Virus record (IMG/VR): IMGVR_UViG_3300031857_000053 | Span: 1 to 64,000 of that record | DNA from: a virus | Reading direction: 5' to 3' (one strand) | Length of the DNA stretch: 64,000 nt | In this document: positions 51,401 to 62,900 of the stretch, piece after piece | How positions within the stretch are numbered: position 1 is the stretch's first letter | How the letters are laid out: every line of letters begins with the position of its first letter | The notes under the pieces: generated by a model | Database searches by the model: none | What the model was told of the DNA's origin: nothing | What the model saw: only the letters and a program-made list of their open reading frames with translations | Made by a program: the position numbers and the translations under genes

Positions 51401-53911
51401 ACTTTATTAAAAAATTCTTATGAAAGATTTTTAAGATTAAGAAAGATGAATGATTTATTCAATCAGCTTTATGAGATGAAAGTTTTTTTAGATGAGAGAG
51501 GAATGCAAGATGTTTTAAATAATCGTGTTCCATCTATATTTTTTAATATTCCTAAAGCTAAAGATAGTATAACACCAGTATCTTTTGATTCTGAAAAATA
51601 TAGACAGATCTTAGATTTATTTGAAAAATATGAACAAACATCTGGTAAGCAATTTGAAAATAAACCAATTGTTGAAGCAATTCCATTTATTAGTGAGACT
51701 ATCAATTATAATATAGAGAATAGGGAAAAAGGAGAAGATAAAAGAACTTTAGCTGAGCATGCTGCATATTGGGGATTTGATCCTGAGATGAAAACTATAA
51801 CTTCAATTAAAACATTAGATGTTTTAAAAAAGATAGTTGATAGTCCTTATTCTACTTATAAAGAAAAAGCTTTAGCTAGAAGATTACTTACTATTGTTAA
51901 AGCTAATAGTGAAATAAAATTTGAAAAACTTTCACGTCCAAATAAAGCATTATATACCGATGAAGGAAAAATGGGAATGAGTGTAGATCCTAGATATTCA
52001 TCTTCTGATTTTGGAATTACAAAAAACTTTTCATTACCTATTGAAGCAATTATTCTTAATACAGTTATTAAGGATATTACAGCTTATGATATGTCAAAAA
52101 ATCTTGCTTTTAAAAATGATGTTGCTAAATTATTTGAAGCAGCTAAAGAAGAATTTAAAAAGAATAGACCAGCGAATGCTACTTTATTTGGAGATAAAGT
52201 TGATTTTGAATTTTATGGTTTAAGAAATCAAGAAGATTTTGTAGCGGAAGCTCTTACTAATGATCGCTTTGCAACGTGGTTAAAAACTATTGATTATCAA
52301 ACTACCGGTAAATCTGCGTGGCAAGAACTATTAGATATGCTTAGTCAATTCTTTGCAAAGATTTTAGGTATATCAAAAGATAATACTCTTTTAGATGAAG
52401 TAGTATATGTCGTTACTAAACATATTGATAAAATAGAAGGAGTTACTGAAGATAGTTTAGCTCAAGAAGCTAAATACAAAGCAGCAACTCAAGCTGGGAC
52501 AAATGTTCCAGGTGGTATATCTAAAGATAGTACTATTAACGAACTTGCTGCAGCAGGTGTTTTAAAAGAACTTGTTGCTGATTACAAAAGAATTAATAGT
52601 GAGAGACAAGTTGTAGCTCCAGATTCTGTATACGATCCACTTTATGATCAGCGTCCAGAGTCAGAGCTTATTGAAACTGAAGGATTCAAAAGATATCTTG
52701 ACTCTACATCAGCAAGTAATATTATTAGTGCTCACAATAGAAAGAAAGGTATTACTCCATCAACTACAATAACTACTCCTACTACTACTCCTGTTTCTGA
52801 TATAGAAGCTAAGAGAGCTGATATAGAAAAAAGAAGAAAAGAAAGTCTAAATGCTATTAAACAAAGACCTAATGAAACTTTGTTTACAGCTCCTTATTAT
52901 AAAGAAGGATATAATTTTAAACAGCTTCCTACAGACTCAGCTATGAGAACTGAAGCTGAAGAAAAAGAATATTATGAAATATTAAAAAACAATAATGCGT
53001 TAACTGATGTATCTATTCAAGTTAAAACTAGAGAGGAGGCTGAAAAATTAATCAACGCTAAATATGATACAGAACTAGCTGCTTTAGAAAAAGCTCCTGT
53101 TACTACTGTTGATACAACACCAGTTAATAAAAGAACTAAAGAAAGACTTCTTACTAAAGGTTATAATTATTCTGATATTGATAGTATGAATCAGCAACAA
53201 GCTGAAGCATTATTAGTAGAAGGATATACTAAGAAAGAAAAACTAGAAGCTATAGCTGCAGAAGAAGAATTGCAAAAACAAATTAAACGCGAAAAAGAAT
53301 TACTTACTAAGGTTGAATTAATGGCATCTATTATAAAAGATATTAATGAAGCTGAATATTTAACTGACCTTGCTGCTGTACAAAATAGAGTTTCAGATAT
53401 TATTAATCGTACTCCAGGTGTTTTAGATATAAATGCAATAGAAAGAGGAATTGAGTCTAAGAAAAAATCACTTAGTGCTAATATTGCTTTAGATAAAATG
53501 ATTGTTAATGAGTTTATTAGATTAGATAACAATCAATTAGTAAAAGTAATTGAAATAAATAATAATGGTATTAAAGTACAAACTACAGGAAAAATAGAAG
53601 ATGGTGCTTCTCAAGTTGAATTTTGGATTAACAAAAAACAATTTGATAAAGATCAAAGAGAACCAAATAAAAGATATGTTATGTATAAAGATCAACCAGG
53701 TATAGAAGAAGTCACAGGTATACCGGTAACTTCACAAGAAGATGTTGAATCTACAAAAGAGAATGTTACTAGTGCTAGAACATTAGTTTCTGATGAAGAT
53801 TTACAAAATGAATTTAAAGAAGTAGAATCTCAAGAAATAGTTGATCTAGAAAAGGATTTTCTTGATACCTTAGATCAGTGTTTACCGGGTAGTCAACTTT
53901 CCATTTTTTAA
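48407..53911 (+). CDS. Giant virion cargo protein with an inactivated zincin-like domain (1834 aa)
   Basis: An 1834-residue protein with a Pro-rich start (LPQPPPRYPVG), long helical regions, and a basic linker with a small beta module near residues 855-905. Around residues 1200-1330 it follows the order of the polyvalent-protein zincin domain: a helix that normally has HExxH, then FYGLRNQEDFVAEALTN (E1276-E1281) and KSAWQELLDMLSQFFAKILG. The HExxH position reads NTVIK (1218-1222), so zinc binding should be lost. The C-terminus is helical, Lys/Glu-rich and ends QLSIF. It lies 18 bases before the polymerase gene and is probably co-packaged with it. Confidence 0.6.
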   Translation: MADVISEDINLSLPDPANLAASVAGGVMNPLLKESIDIDLPQPPPRYPVGVSATNMIPTQTNALTDSNSLIEQSNNSLATANQWARNPYQYGKLKTYNADSDGANFARYAAVPRVFKEQGFSLYRDNEALYNENATWWDYFKRSAGASWELFKTGFTDMLPWNAWDGKSSDLVAAKEMERWHAIGADSRSGVGSFINNMTVDSGYTFGILGEFAAEEIALWGATALSGGALGEVALTRTGKKIDDVIDALSIEKFRAKVNKAYDWMKSPDKMKDIYSYAKGTLKRAGKTLIPQTGSFIANDIIAAGKKGDLVFNMAKASKGFGAFYRDSRAVAAVLSEASLEGGSAELMVRDQLIDGFYDKNGRLPNDKEMSAIYSEAANAGRETYLWNLPALYISNQIVFETALKGFKPAAVFREELRTGLSGRLAFNEAWKKAGVKAWTTVEEGALQSFKNIFNPTTYKPKNLLRNTVGKFALYTKENLAEGLQEVYQDAVQKTMVDYYSARFTHPALSGSRSVWGEFAKNIGNPNLETFASGFLMGSMVQIPQKIAFNYLPKQFYKLTNRAEYDKNMALQQEHTDKVVDAMNYFTMGEKYYDSINENAVVQLNGNAEAQQANMAGDKKAFGDITDETEGNHFMTLLESGKLDILVDQFKDLKGLNKEALEEAFGPVDKSIAEDSYTFYQNRLDNMIKKSEQLKKLYETAEREIGDGPFHPSTVDGKKDPKLYEAMMQGAIAHKMAKRDFVLQNYSFYRTLQRVDSLTNNLVSNSELAKTSASDLMLATSPQLMVDEIAITKKLLEGYKTIEKDPDNKSKIQSLEERLEYLEELQSAIEGITVAQKLEPSRELGTQVKEIEDADKAARIDEGTVVKNKKGKEHKVSYVKKGDAYNSKGEKIGKLKDLDIVSQPEGKEEKDAMTYATERLFNAYSQWMKYSAKVNNNDNVTDRAIEKSFADFRDIYLLKQDSKFLGETIQTLLNPNYFRVYTERLRNVIADIDKSRKTLLKNSYERFLRLRKMNDLFNQLYEMKVFLDERGMQDVLNNRVPSIFFNIPKAKDSITPVSFDSEKYRQILDLFEKYEQTSGKQFENKPIVEAIPFISETINYNIENREKGEDKRTLAEHAAYWGFDPEMKTITSIKTLDVLKKIVDSPYSTYKEKALARRLLTIVKANSEIKFEKLSRPNKALYTDEGKMGMSVDPRYSSSDFGITKNFSLPIEAIILNTVIKDITAYDMSKNLAFKNDVAKLFEAAKEEFKKNRPANATLFGDKVDFEFYGLRNQEDFVAEALTNDRFATWLKTIDYQTTGKSAWQELLDMLSQFFAKILGISKDNTLLDEVVYVVTKHIDKIEGVTEDSLAQEAKYKAATQAGTNVPGGISKDSTINELAAAGVLKELVADYKRINSERQVVAPDSVYDPLYDQRPESELIETEGFKRYLDSTSASNIISAHNRKKGITPSTTITTPTTTPVSDIEAKRADIEKRRKESLNAIKQRPNETLFTAPYYKEGYNFKQLPTDSAMRTEAEEKEYYEILKNNNALTDVSIQVKTREEAEKLINAKYDTELAALEKAPVTTVDTTPVNKRTKERLLTKGYNYSDIDSMNQQQAEALLVEGYTKKEKLEAIAAEEELQKQIKREKELLTKVELMASIIKDINEAEYLTDLAAVQNRVSDIINRTPGVLDINAIERGIESKKKSLSANIALDKMIVNEFIRLDNNQLVKVIEINNNGIKVQTTGKIEDGASQVEFWINKKQFDKDQREPNKRYVMYKDQPGIEEVTGIPVTSQEDVESTKENVTSARTLVSDEDLQNEFKEVESQEIVDLEKDFLDTLDQCLPGSQLSIF

Positions 53912-53929
53912 TTAAAAAACTATAAAGAC

Positions 53930-56900
53930 ATGATTTGTAATTTAGCTAATAATGAATCTTATAAACCTTTCCGAAAATATATCTTTAAAAAGTTATCTCT
54001 AGCTCCAGAAGGTTTTACATTAGAATCTTTTACTAAAGATATCTATAGAAAAGTATATGATAATACTACTGGTACTCCTGAAGATAAACATGCTAATGCT
54101 ATTAATCATGTTGCAATAGGAACTATATTTTTAAATCGTATTCAAGCATTAGAACCTTCAGTTTATGATACTATTAAAGATATAGATTTTAATAAATTTA
54201 TAAAACTTGTAAATAATATTAGTAAATCAGAACCTGATTTTTCTTCATTAGAAGAAATGTTAGGTTTGAAAAATAATCCTGTTGAAGAACTTAAAGAACT
54301 TAATGCTGCAGCTGCTGAATCTAGAGATAACAGTACAGCGGGTATACAGATGACATTATTTGAAGGTAGCGATATTAAAGTTAACGAAGAAGATGAACCA
54401 GCTGATACCACAAATAATAATATGGTAACTGCTACTGAAGAATATCAAGGTAAAGATACTGTTCAAGCGGATCAAGATAGAGAAACTATAAATATAGATA
54501 ATCCTAAATCTCCAGATTATTATAAAGCGAATCCTTTATATAGATTTTATTATAAAGTTAAAAGAGGTGTTTTAAAATTATTACAAAGACCAGGAACTAA
54601 TTTTGATAGTTCTCAAATTACTATTCCTTATAATGGAAAGAAAGGTGTATACTTAACAGTAATGAGTTCTAGTAAATTAAGTAGAGATGATTTTAAAGAA
54701 GATCCTACAATAGGAGGTAGCAATGATAAAAAGTTTATTTACGATGCTGGTGAACCAGTGTTTGTTTTAACTGATGTAGATGGTATTCCAGTTAAGTTTA
54801 ATGAAGAAGGTCAATTTGATGAAAATGGTAAATTATCTTATCATAAATTTAGAAATATTTATTCAACTCAAGTAAAAGATGGTAAAGTTTCTTTATACAA
54901 AAGTGCTAATCTAAATGCTTTAGATGATGTAAAAAGAGTAGATCTTTTAAAACAAAAATTAATGAAGCTTAATCCAGGGCTTAGTGAAAAAAATGCTAAA
55001 GCTCAAGCTGAAAAAACAATACTTGATCAACTTCAAATTATATATGATATTAGACAAGCTCTTAAAGCTAATCCAAATTTAATAGTTAAGACTGTTATAA
55101 ATGGTGGTTCAATGGGAGCTGTAAAAAAAGATATGAGTGTCAAAACACCTCTTGAGAATTTAACAATAGGTAATAGAGATTTTACTATTTATGCTGTAAA
55201 AAGTGATAGCGAAAATTCTGGATACACTTATACTAACACTGATGCTACAGGTTCTTATGATGTTGAAATAACTCGTCCTGATATTAGTCAAGTTGAAGGA
55301 TTAACAGATACAATTGTTTCTATATTATTTGATAAAGGTATAAGTAAAGATAAAGGAGTTTCAAAAGCTATTACTGCTGAAACTAGAAAAGAATTATTAC
55401 AAAATTATATATTTACTAGAACTGAAGGTTTAGATATGTTTGTTAATGAAGATGGTGGGTATACTGTTAAAATAGGAGGACAAGAAATTTATAGATTAAA
55501 AAATAAAAATTATACTTCAGTTGAAGAAGCTGCTCTTCTTGAAAAAAGAAAAAGTGCTGAAAAATTAGTTCGAGAATATTTTACTACGCTTGCTCCTCAA
55601 GCTGAGATCTTAGAAAAAGATCTTAATGATGTTGACATGAAAAATATAATTGAAGGAACTATTGATAAAGTTAGAGATCAATTTAAAAAAGGATATGTTT
55701 TTTATAATACAGAAAATAAAAAGTATTATAGAATAGGTTATCCTATACATCATATTAATGCTAAATATCAAAATGCTACTTATCCTGGTTTAACTCTTTC
55801 TAAAGAAGGAAACAATACAATATTTACAATTGATCGTAATGCTTCATATAATAACTATATAAAGAAAAATTTTACAATACCTTTTGAGTTAAATGAGAGT
55901 GGAGAGATTCCATCTCTTAATGCTTTTTATACTTATGAGTATGCTGAGGGTGAATTAAATAAAATATATAAGCCAGCTGAATCTACATCAGCTCAACCAT
56001 CTACTAGTGTTAAACCTGCTACTAGAAAAACATACTCTGGGAAAGTAACTAAGTTGACACTTAATCAAATATTTGTATTTGGAAGTAATCCTGAAGGAAG
56101 ACATGGTGCTGGTGCTGCTAAAGATGCTAAAGATTTATTTGGTGCAAAGTATGGACAAGGAAGAGGGATGCAAGGTCAATCTTATGCACTTGTAACTAAG
56201 AATCTTAAAGCTGGATTTGTTGAACCTAGCACAGGTATAACATATAAAAAAGCAGGAGAAAAGAGTGTTTCAAAAGAACAAATAATTGAAAACATAAAAG
56301 AGCTATATTCAGTTGCTAAAGAAAATACAAATAAAGAATTTTTAATACCTGATTACTCTAAAAGCAATCTTAATGGTTATACAGGTCAAGAAATGGCAGA
56401 TATGTTTAGTGCTGCTGGACCTATACCAAATAATATTGTGTTTCATAAAAACTTTGATAAATTAATTACTACTCAACCATCTACTAGTGTTAATCCATTA
56501 GTAGAAGCAGGAATTAAACCTTCTGATATGTTTGGTAATGCTGCTAAAGATATTCAGATGGCATCTGAATCTACTCAGTTTATTGGATTTGGTACAATAA
56601 TGAAAGAAGGTAATGTATCTTCTACAGATAAATATGCTAAAGCTTGGGGTACTAAAGCTAATACAGGAGTGTATACAGCTGGTGATACTATAATGGTATC
56701 AGGAAGTGGTAACTTTGGTAGAGGAGGTGTTGATAAAACTGTTGAAGCACAAGCTATTAGAAAAACACTTAGTGAAAAATATAAACCTTTATTAGATAAG
56801 GCTATAGAAGCAGGTGCATCTTTTAGAATTGGTAATCAATATGCAAAAGGTAATTTGTCAGATCAATTAGTTGCAGATTATTTACAAAAAAAGGGTTATA

Positions 56901-59900
56901 CTGAAGAAAAACTTAATGGTTATTCTAGATGGGTATCTCCTACCAAAACTACTCAACCATCTACTAGTGTTAATAAAGGTGTAGAAATATCTTCTAATGC
57001 TAAAGGTTTAGCAGCGGCACTCACTAATCCTACAGAGTTAGCTAAATCAAAAGGTAATATTAAACAATCTTATCCTATATATTTTCAATGGTTAGATAAA
57101 AATGGAGAAGTAAGAGATTCAAACTTTAAAGATGTTGAACAAGCTTATCAAAAATTAAAAGATAATTCTGAAGCTAAAACAAAACCTACTAAAGAAAATA
57201 GTAATAATTATAAACTAATGGTAGATTTGATAAAAGCTAAATTAGAACAACATCCCAGATTAGTTTTAGAAATAACTAAACAAGGAGGTTCAGCTTGGAT
57301 ATTATCTTCTACACATCAACCAACTAAACAAAATACTGTTTGGGAAACAGGTGGACAAAACTGGTTTATTCAAGCTCTCAATGATGCTTATTTATCTACA
57401 CAACCATCTACTAGTGTTTCTGTAGATACTAAAGCTGATATTACTTTACCTACTACACCTGATCAACAAAATACTAATTCTATTGATCAAGCTCTTAATA
57501 TTATTGATGATGCAATTAATAATTTTGATAAACTTAAAGCTTTAAAACTTATTGATCAAAAAGCTACAGTAGAACAAATAGAAGCAGCTAAAAAGTGGTG
57601 GGAAAACCATCCTATGTCTAGTAAAATTCCGCTCTATGTTTTATTCAATGCTGTTAATACTAAAAATCCAACATCAATTGCTAATTGGACATTAGATGGT
57701 ATTACACTATATCAAGGTGCTGATTACTCTGATTTGTATCACGAAGCATGGCACGGGTTTACTCAGATGTTTTTAACTAAAGAACAGAAAGAAAATCTTT
57801 ATAAAGAAGTAGGAAAAAAATCTGGTGGTTTTACAGATTATAAAGGAAACTATACTTTATTTAAAGATGCTAAACCAAAACAACTAGAAGAATATTTAGC
57901 TGAAGATTTTAGAAATTATATGTTATCTGGAGGTAAGAAGATTGCTGGTAAAGCTCCTGTTAGAAATAAAATTTTTAAGTTTATTGCTGATATATTAGAA
58001 TGGTTATTTGGAAATCTTACAAGAGAACAAATAGCTAATGGTACAGAAAGCTTAAGCACTATTCATGACTTATATGAAAAACTTCGTGTAGGTAATCTTA
58101 GTGAGTATACTTTCTCTCAAAGCAATGCTCAATATGATAAGCTTAGTAAAGGAGAGATTTTAGCTACAAGAAATACTGATAAACCTGTTGACGATATAGA
58201 TACTAAAAACTATATCTTAAATATGGTTGATTCTTTTTTATCTCAATATGTTGATAGAGTTTCTGAAGGAAAAAGAAAAAAATATATTGCTAATGCTAGA
58301 CTTCAAGCTGAAGCTAGAGGAGAAACTTTTGTAGAATCTACAGCAGAACTTTCATATAAATATACCGCAACATTATTAAAAACAGCAGAAGGTAGAAAGT
58401 TAGCTTATGGTTATGCTCAAGAAATGATTAAAGCTATTCATGATGGACTTGTATTATTACAACAAAATGAAAGTAGTGAAATTATTCGTGCTAATAGAAA
58501 AAAAATAATTGATACTTTAAGTTGGACTTATAATAACTTTGGAGATATAAATAATCTTAAAAATAATAAGATAGATAAGGAGGGTAGATTTCAAAATGTT
58601 ATTGCGTTTCATACTGCTAAAAGTAGATTATTTACTAAACAAGAAAAAGAACTTTTCTTTAGTGAAGATGCGCTTAATGAAGAAGATTTATTTTTAATTG
58701 GAAGAGATGGTTTAGGAAGTGTAGGTGGTAATGAAAAATCATCTAAAGAATTAGCATCAGAAGATATCCTTATTATGATGAATAGTTTACATGAGGTAGA
58801 TGCTAAAGGTAATACTATATATGTAGAAGGAACTGAAGTTGAAATAGAAACTAAACAAGGTGTTAAGCTTAAGATAGGTGTACCTAAGCTTCAAGATTTT
58901 GATGTTACTTGGAATATTCTATCTAAGAAATTAGAAAATAATCAAGATGCTGAGAACATGTACGCGATCTTAAGTGATCTTGCAAAGTCAAAACCTAATC
59001 TTCCATTTAAACAATTATTAAATAAACTTGGTCCAATAAAAACTGCGGGATCAGCAGAGTTTAGATTATGGACTAATTTTTGGCAAACTTTTAATTTATC
59101 TAGAGTTGGTTTAGTATATACTAAAGTTAATATAACAACTAAAACAGAGAGTAAAGGTGAGGTTAAAGAATTAAATTTTGATAATTGGGAATTTACAGCT
59201 AGACCTACTAAAGCTACCACTAGTATAAATACAATTAAAAAAAATTGGGATTATGCTTTTAGAATGAAAGATAAAGGTGATTATATCGGTAAAGATTCTC
59301 TTGGACAAAATTATCTTTTATTAGATAAGATTTTAGAAGATTTTAAAGATAATATAAAAGGAAAAGAATTTGAGTTTTTTAAAGCAATAGGTATAGATTT
59401 TGATACAAATAATGAAGATATTCTTAAAGAAGTTTCTTCTAAAAATTCTTTAGATACAGCTAAAAGAATTTATAATATTATTAAAGCTTTATCTAATGCT
59501 AAATATAAAGAAGAACCTCTTATAGGAAAACCTAAATATACTATATATGCTCCATCTCAATTATTTAAAGAAATATATGAAATAGGTGAAGATAAACAAT
59601 ATGTTTGGAAAGATAAATTTGAAATAGATTCTCAAGGTAATAGACGTAAAGTAGGAACTGAAAAAAAATTTTTAGTAGATATAGGTTATAAAACATCAGG
59701 AGAAGGAACAAGATTTGATAACTTAGCTGAAATTCAAGCTGAGTATTCTGATAAATGGGGAACTAATCAAGTTACAAATGCAGAAGGTAATACTCAATTT
59801 GATTTAACATTAAATAATTTTCTTACTGTTTTAAAGAATACACTTAATCAAGTACAAGATGTAAAAGATGCTAACGGCAAAGTTATTATACCTGCATATA

Positions 59901-62900
59901 AAGTTTTAATTAGTCTTCCATGGATGAGTAATTTAGATGTAGATAAAAATCCAGATGCTGAGTCTTCTATTTTATTAAATTCTTTATTTGATCTTAATAA
60001 AAATAGTACAAAATATGGTGAAAGAATAAAAGATGAAAAAACTAAATCTGGATATGTAGAAGTACAATTAAAAAATCTTAGTGGAGTAGCATTTAATAAA
60101 GATGATGTTTATGATGAAAAGAAATCTACTTCTTTATTTAATTCAGATCCTTTAACAAAACTAGTAGCAGATTTTCATACTGGTTTGATGAATGGAAATT
60201 TTGAGTTAATGCGTCACTCAGATAAAGGAACATCTTTTAGTTTCTTTACTACTTCTTTAGATAAAAAGAATATTAATAATAGAAATAAATATTTATATGT
60301 TGATACTGCAGATTTTGTTACAAGTTTAGGAACAAAGAATGCTATTAATAAATATATTTTTCCAACTTTAAATTCAGAATTTAAGCGAATAAAAAAGTTT
60401 AGAAATATTAAACAAGCAGTAGAAGATGCTAGAAAAGAAACTGATCCGGAAAAAAAGAAGGATATGTTTAAAGCAATTGGTAATACTGATTTTAATTATA
60501 TAGAAAAAGGATCTTCTTTTGTAACATTTCAAGGTGTTTTATCTCCAGAAACTAAAGTAAAAATACTTAAGCAACTAGATAAAAATAGTTTAACAGAATA
60601 CTTAAATACTCCAGAAGGTTTTGAATTAAAAGTTGAAATTGGAAAAGATATTCAAAATTATTTTAATAATCAAATTGAAGCTGTAAGTAAAAAGTTTCCT
60701 GTTAGAAGAAGTGGTGTTAAACTTATAAGTGGTGATATTATTAAAAAAATAAAAGATCATGTTACAGCTAATTATACTGAAGGATTAGGTCTTTCACAAA
60801 CAGGAAAAGATATACTTAGAAATACTGATTTTAATAAAGTAGCTTTAAGATCTTTTGTAATTAATTCTTGGATACATAATACTGAAAGTATCAAATTAGT
60901 TTATGGAAACCTTGCTCAATATAATATGGCTAAGGAAGAATTTCATAAGAGAAATGCTGGTTCAAGTTCTACTGGTACACTTTATAGAACTGATAAAGCT
61001 GCAATGGATTATGTAAATAATATTCTTAATGGTGGTGATACATATGCTAAATCAATAGGACAAACTAATAGATATTATGATGGAACTCTTAATACAGCAA
61101 TTGTACAAGATAGTGTTCAAAGATCTGTTTATATAGAAGATTATTCTAAAGACTTAATTGCTGAACAATTAAAAAGAAATGGTGGAAATCAACGAGAAGC
61201 TGAGAAAAAAGTTTTTGGTTACGATGAAAAAAATAATAAAGTTGGTACTCTAGAAAAACCAATTAAGGGTGGATTAATTACAGCATATACTGATATGAAA
61301 GAAGGAGATGGTCAAGGTTGGGTAACTTTTGATTCATATAGAATGCTATTAAACTTAGAAGGTAAGTGGTCAGATTCACAAGAAAATTTATATCAAAAAA
61401 TAGTAAAAGGTGAACAAGTTTCTAGTGCTGATATAGCTTTCTTTTTTCCTCCACAAAAGTTACAATACTGGGGACCTCTTGGTAACAGATTATCTGGTAA
61501 AGCTGCAATAGGACAAAAGATTAATTCTGATGTACAGCTTACAGCTATGCACAAGTTTTCTTTAGTACCACTTATTCCTACTGTAATTAAAGATAAAAGA
61601 ATTCAAAAGCTCCACGATAAGATGGTTCGAGAGCAAGTGGATTATGTAACATTTGAATCCGGATCAAAGATTAGTAATATTACAAGTGCTGAAAAGTTTG
61701 GAGAGAATGGCAAACAAACTTTTGATCTTTTTTACGCAGATAATAAGCGTAATATTAGTGAGGAACCATTTACAATCAATCCTATTTATGTAAACTATTT
61801 AAAGAATCAGTTAGAGATAGCACCTAAGTTTAAAAAGAAAGTAACTTTTTCTACTCAGCTTAGAAAACTTATTGAAGATGGTTTAGTAGAGAATGGTGTG
61901 CCAATTGATTTTGGAAGAAATTTATCTCGTGAAAAAAGAATTGAAGCTTGGGATGCTATTACAACAGAAGATGCTAAGATGGCCGCATCTCCTAAGTATA
62001 AGATCTATAAAACATATGAGAATAAATTAAAGAAACTTACCGAGCTTAAAAGAGATCAACTTTTAGAAGAGATGGGTTGGAAGATGGTGAATGGTAAACC
62101 AGTTGGTACAATAGAGAACTTAGTTAGATTTGTTAAAGCTGAATTAGAAAGACAAAATTTAGGAGATCATGAAATAGATTTCTTAGATGTAGTTGATGGT
62201 GGTACAAAGCTTAAAACAGATGCTTCATTTTCTTTGTCTGCAGATAAGATTGAAAAGTTACTTAATTCTATTGTAGTAAATAGATTGATCAAACAAAAAA
62301 TTAATGGTGAAGCTTTAATCCAAGTATCTACTGCTGGTTATGAAAATAATGAAGCTTGGGATGCAGCAAGAGGTGCTACTGAAGAAGAGTTAGAAAAGTG
62401 GGGAACAGATGATCTTCCTACTTATAGAAAAGGAAAAGATGGAATTACTAAAGCAATGAAAGTGAAAGTTGCTTTACAAGGAAAGTTTTTATCTCTACTT
62501 AATCTTAATCATAATGATGGTCAAACTATAGCTGTTTATGATATTGTTAATGGTAAAAAAGTTCTTAATCTAGAATCATCTAGAACAAGACTTAATTCCA
62601 TGATTAAAAATGAAGAGTGGTTAAATAAAGAAAATCATCGTAAGATGATTACTATGGTTGGTGTTCGTATTCCAGTACAAGGATTAAATTCTATGGAGTT
62701 TATGGAAGTATACGAATTCTTACCAGAGGAAGCAGGTAATATTATTATACCTCCAACAGAGATTGTAGCTAAATCAGGAGCTGACTTCGATATCGATAAG
62801 CTTACAGTGATGATGCCTAATATAAAAACCAAAATAAATAAAGCTAAAATTACTAATGCTTTATTAAGAGAACTTGGTGAAAAAAATCCAACTTTAGATT

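Noticed and set aside
52011-52223. 70-codon alternative + strand frame within the 1834-residue gene
   Set aside because: It is a Leu/Lys-rich frame shadow over a conserved domain encoded in the main frame.
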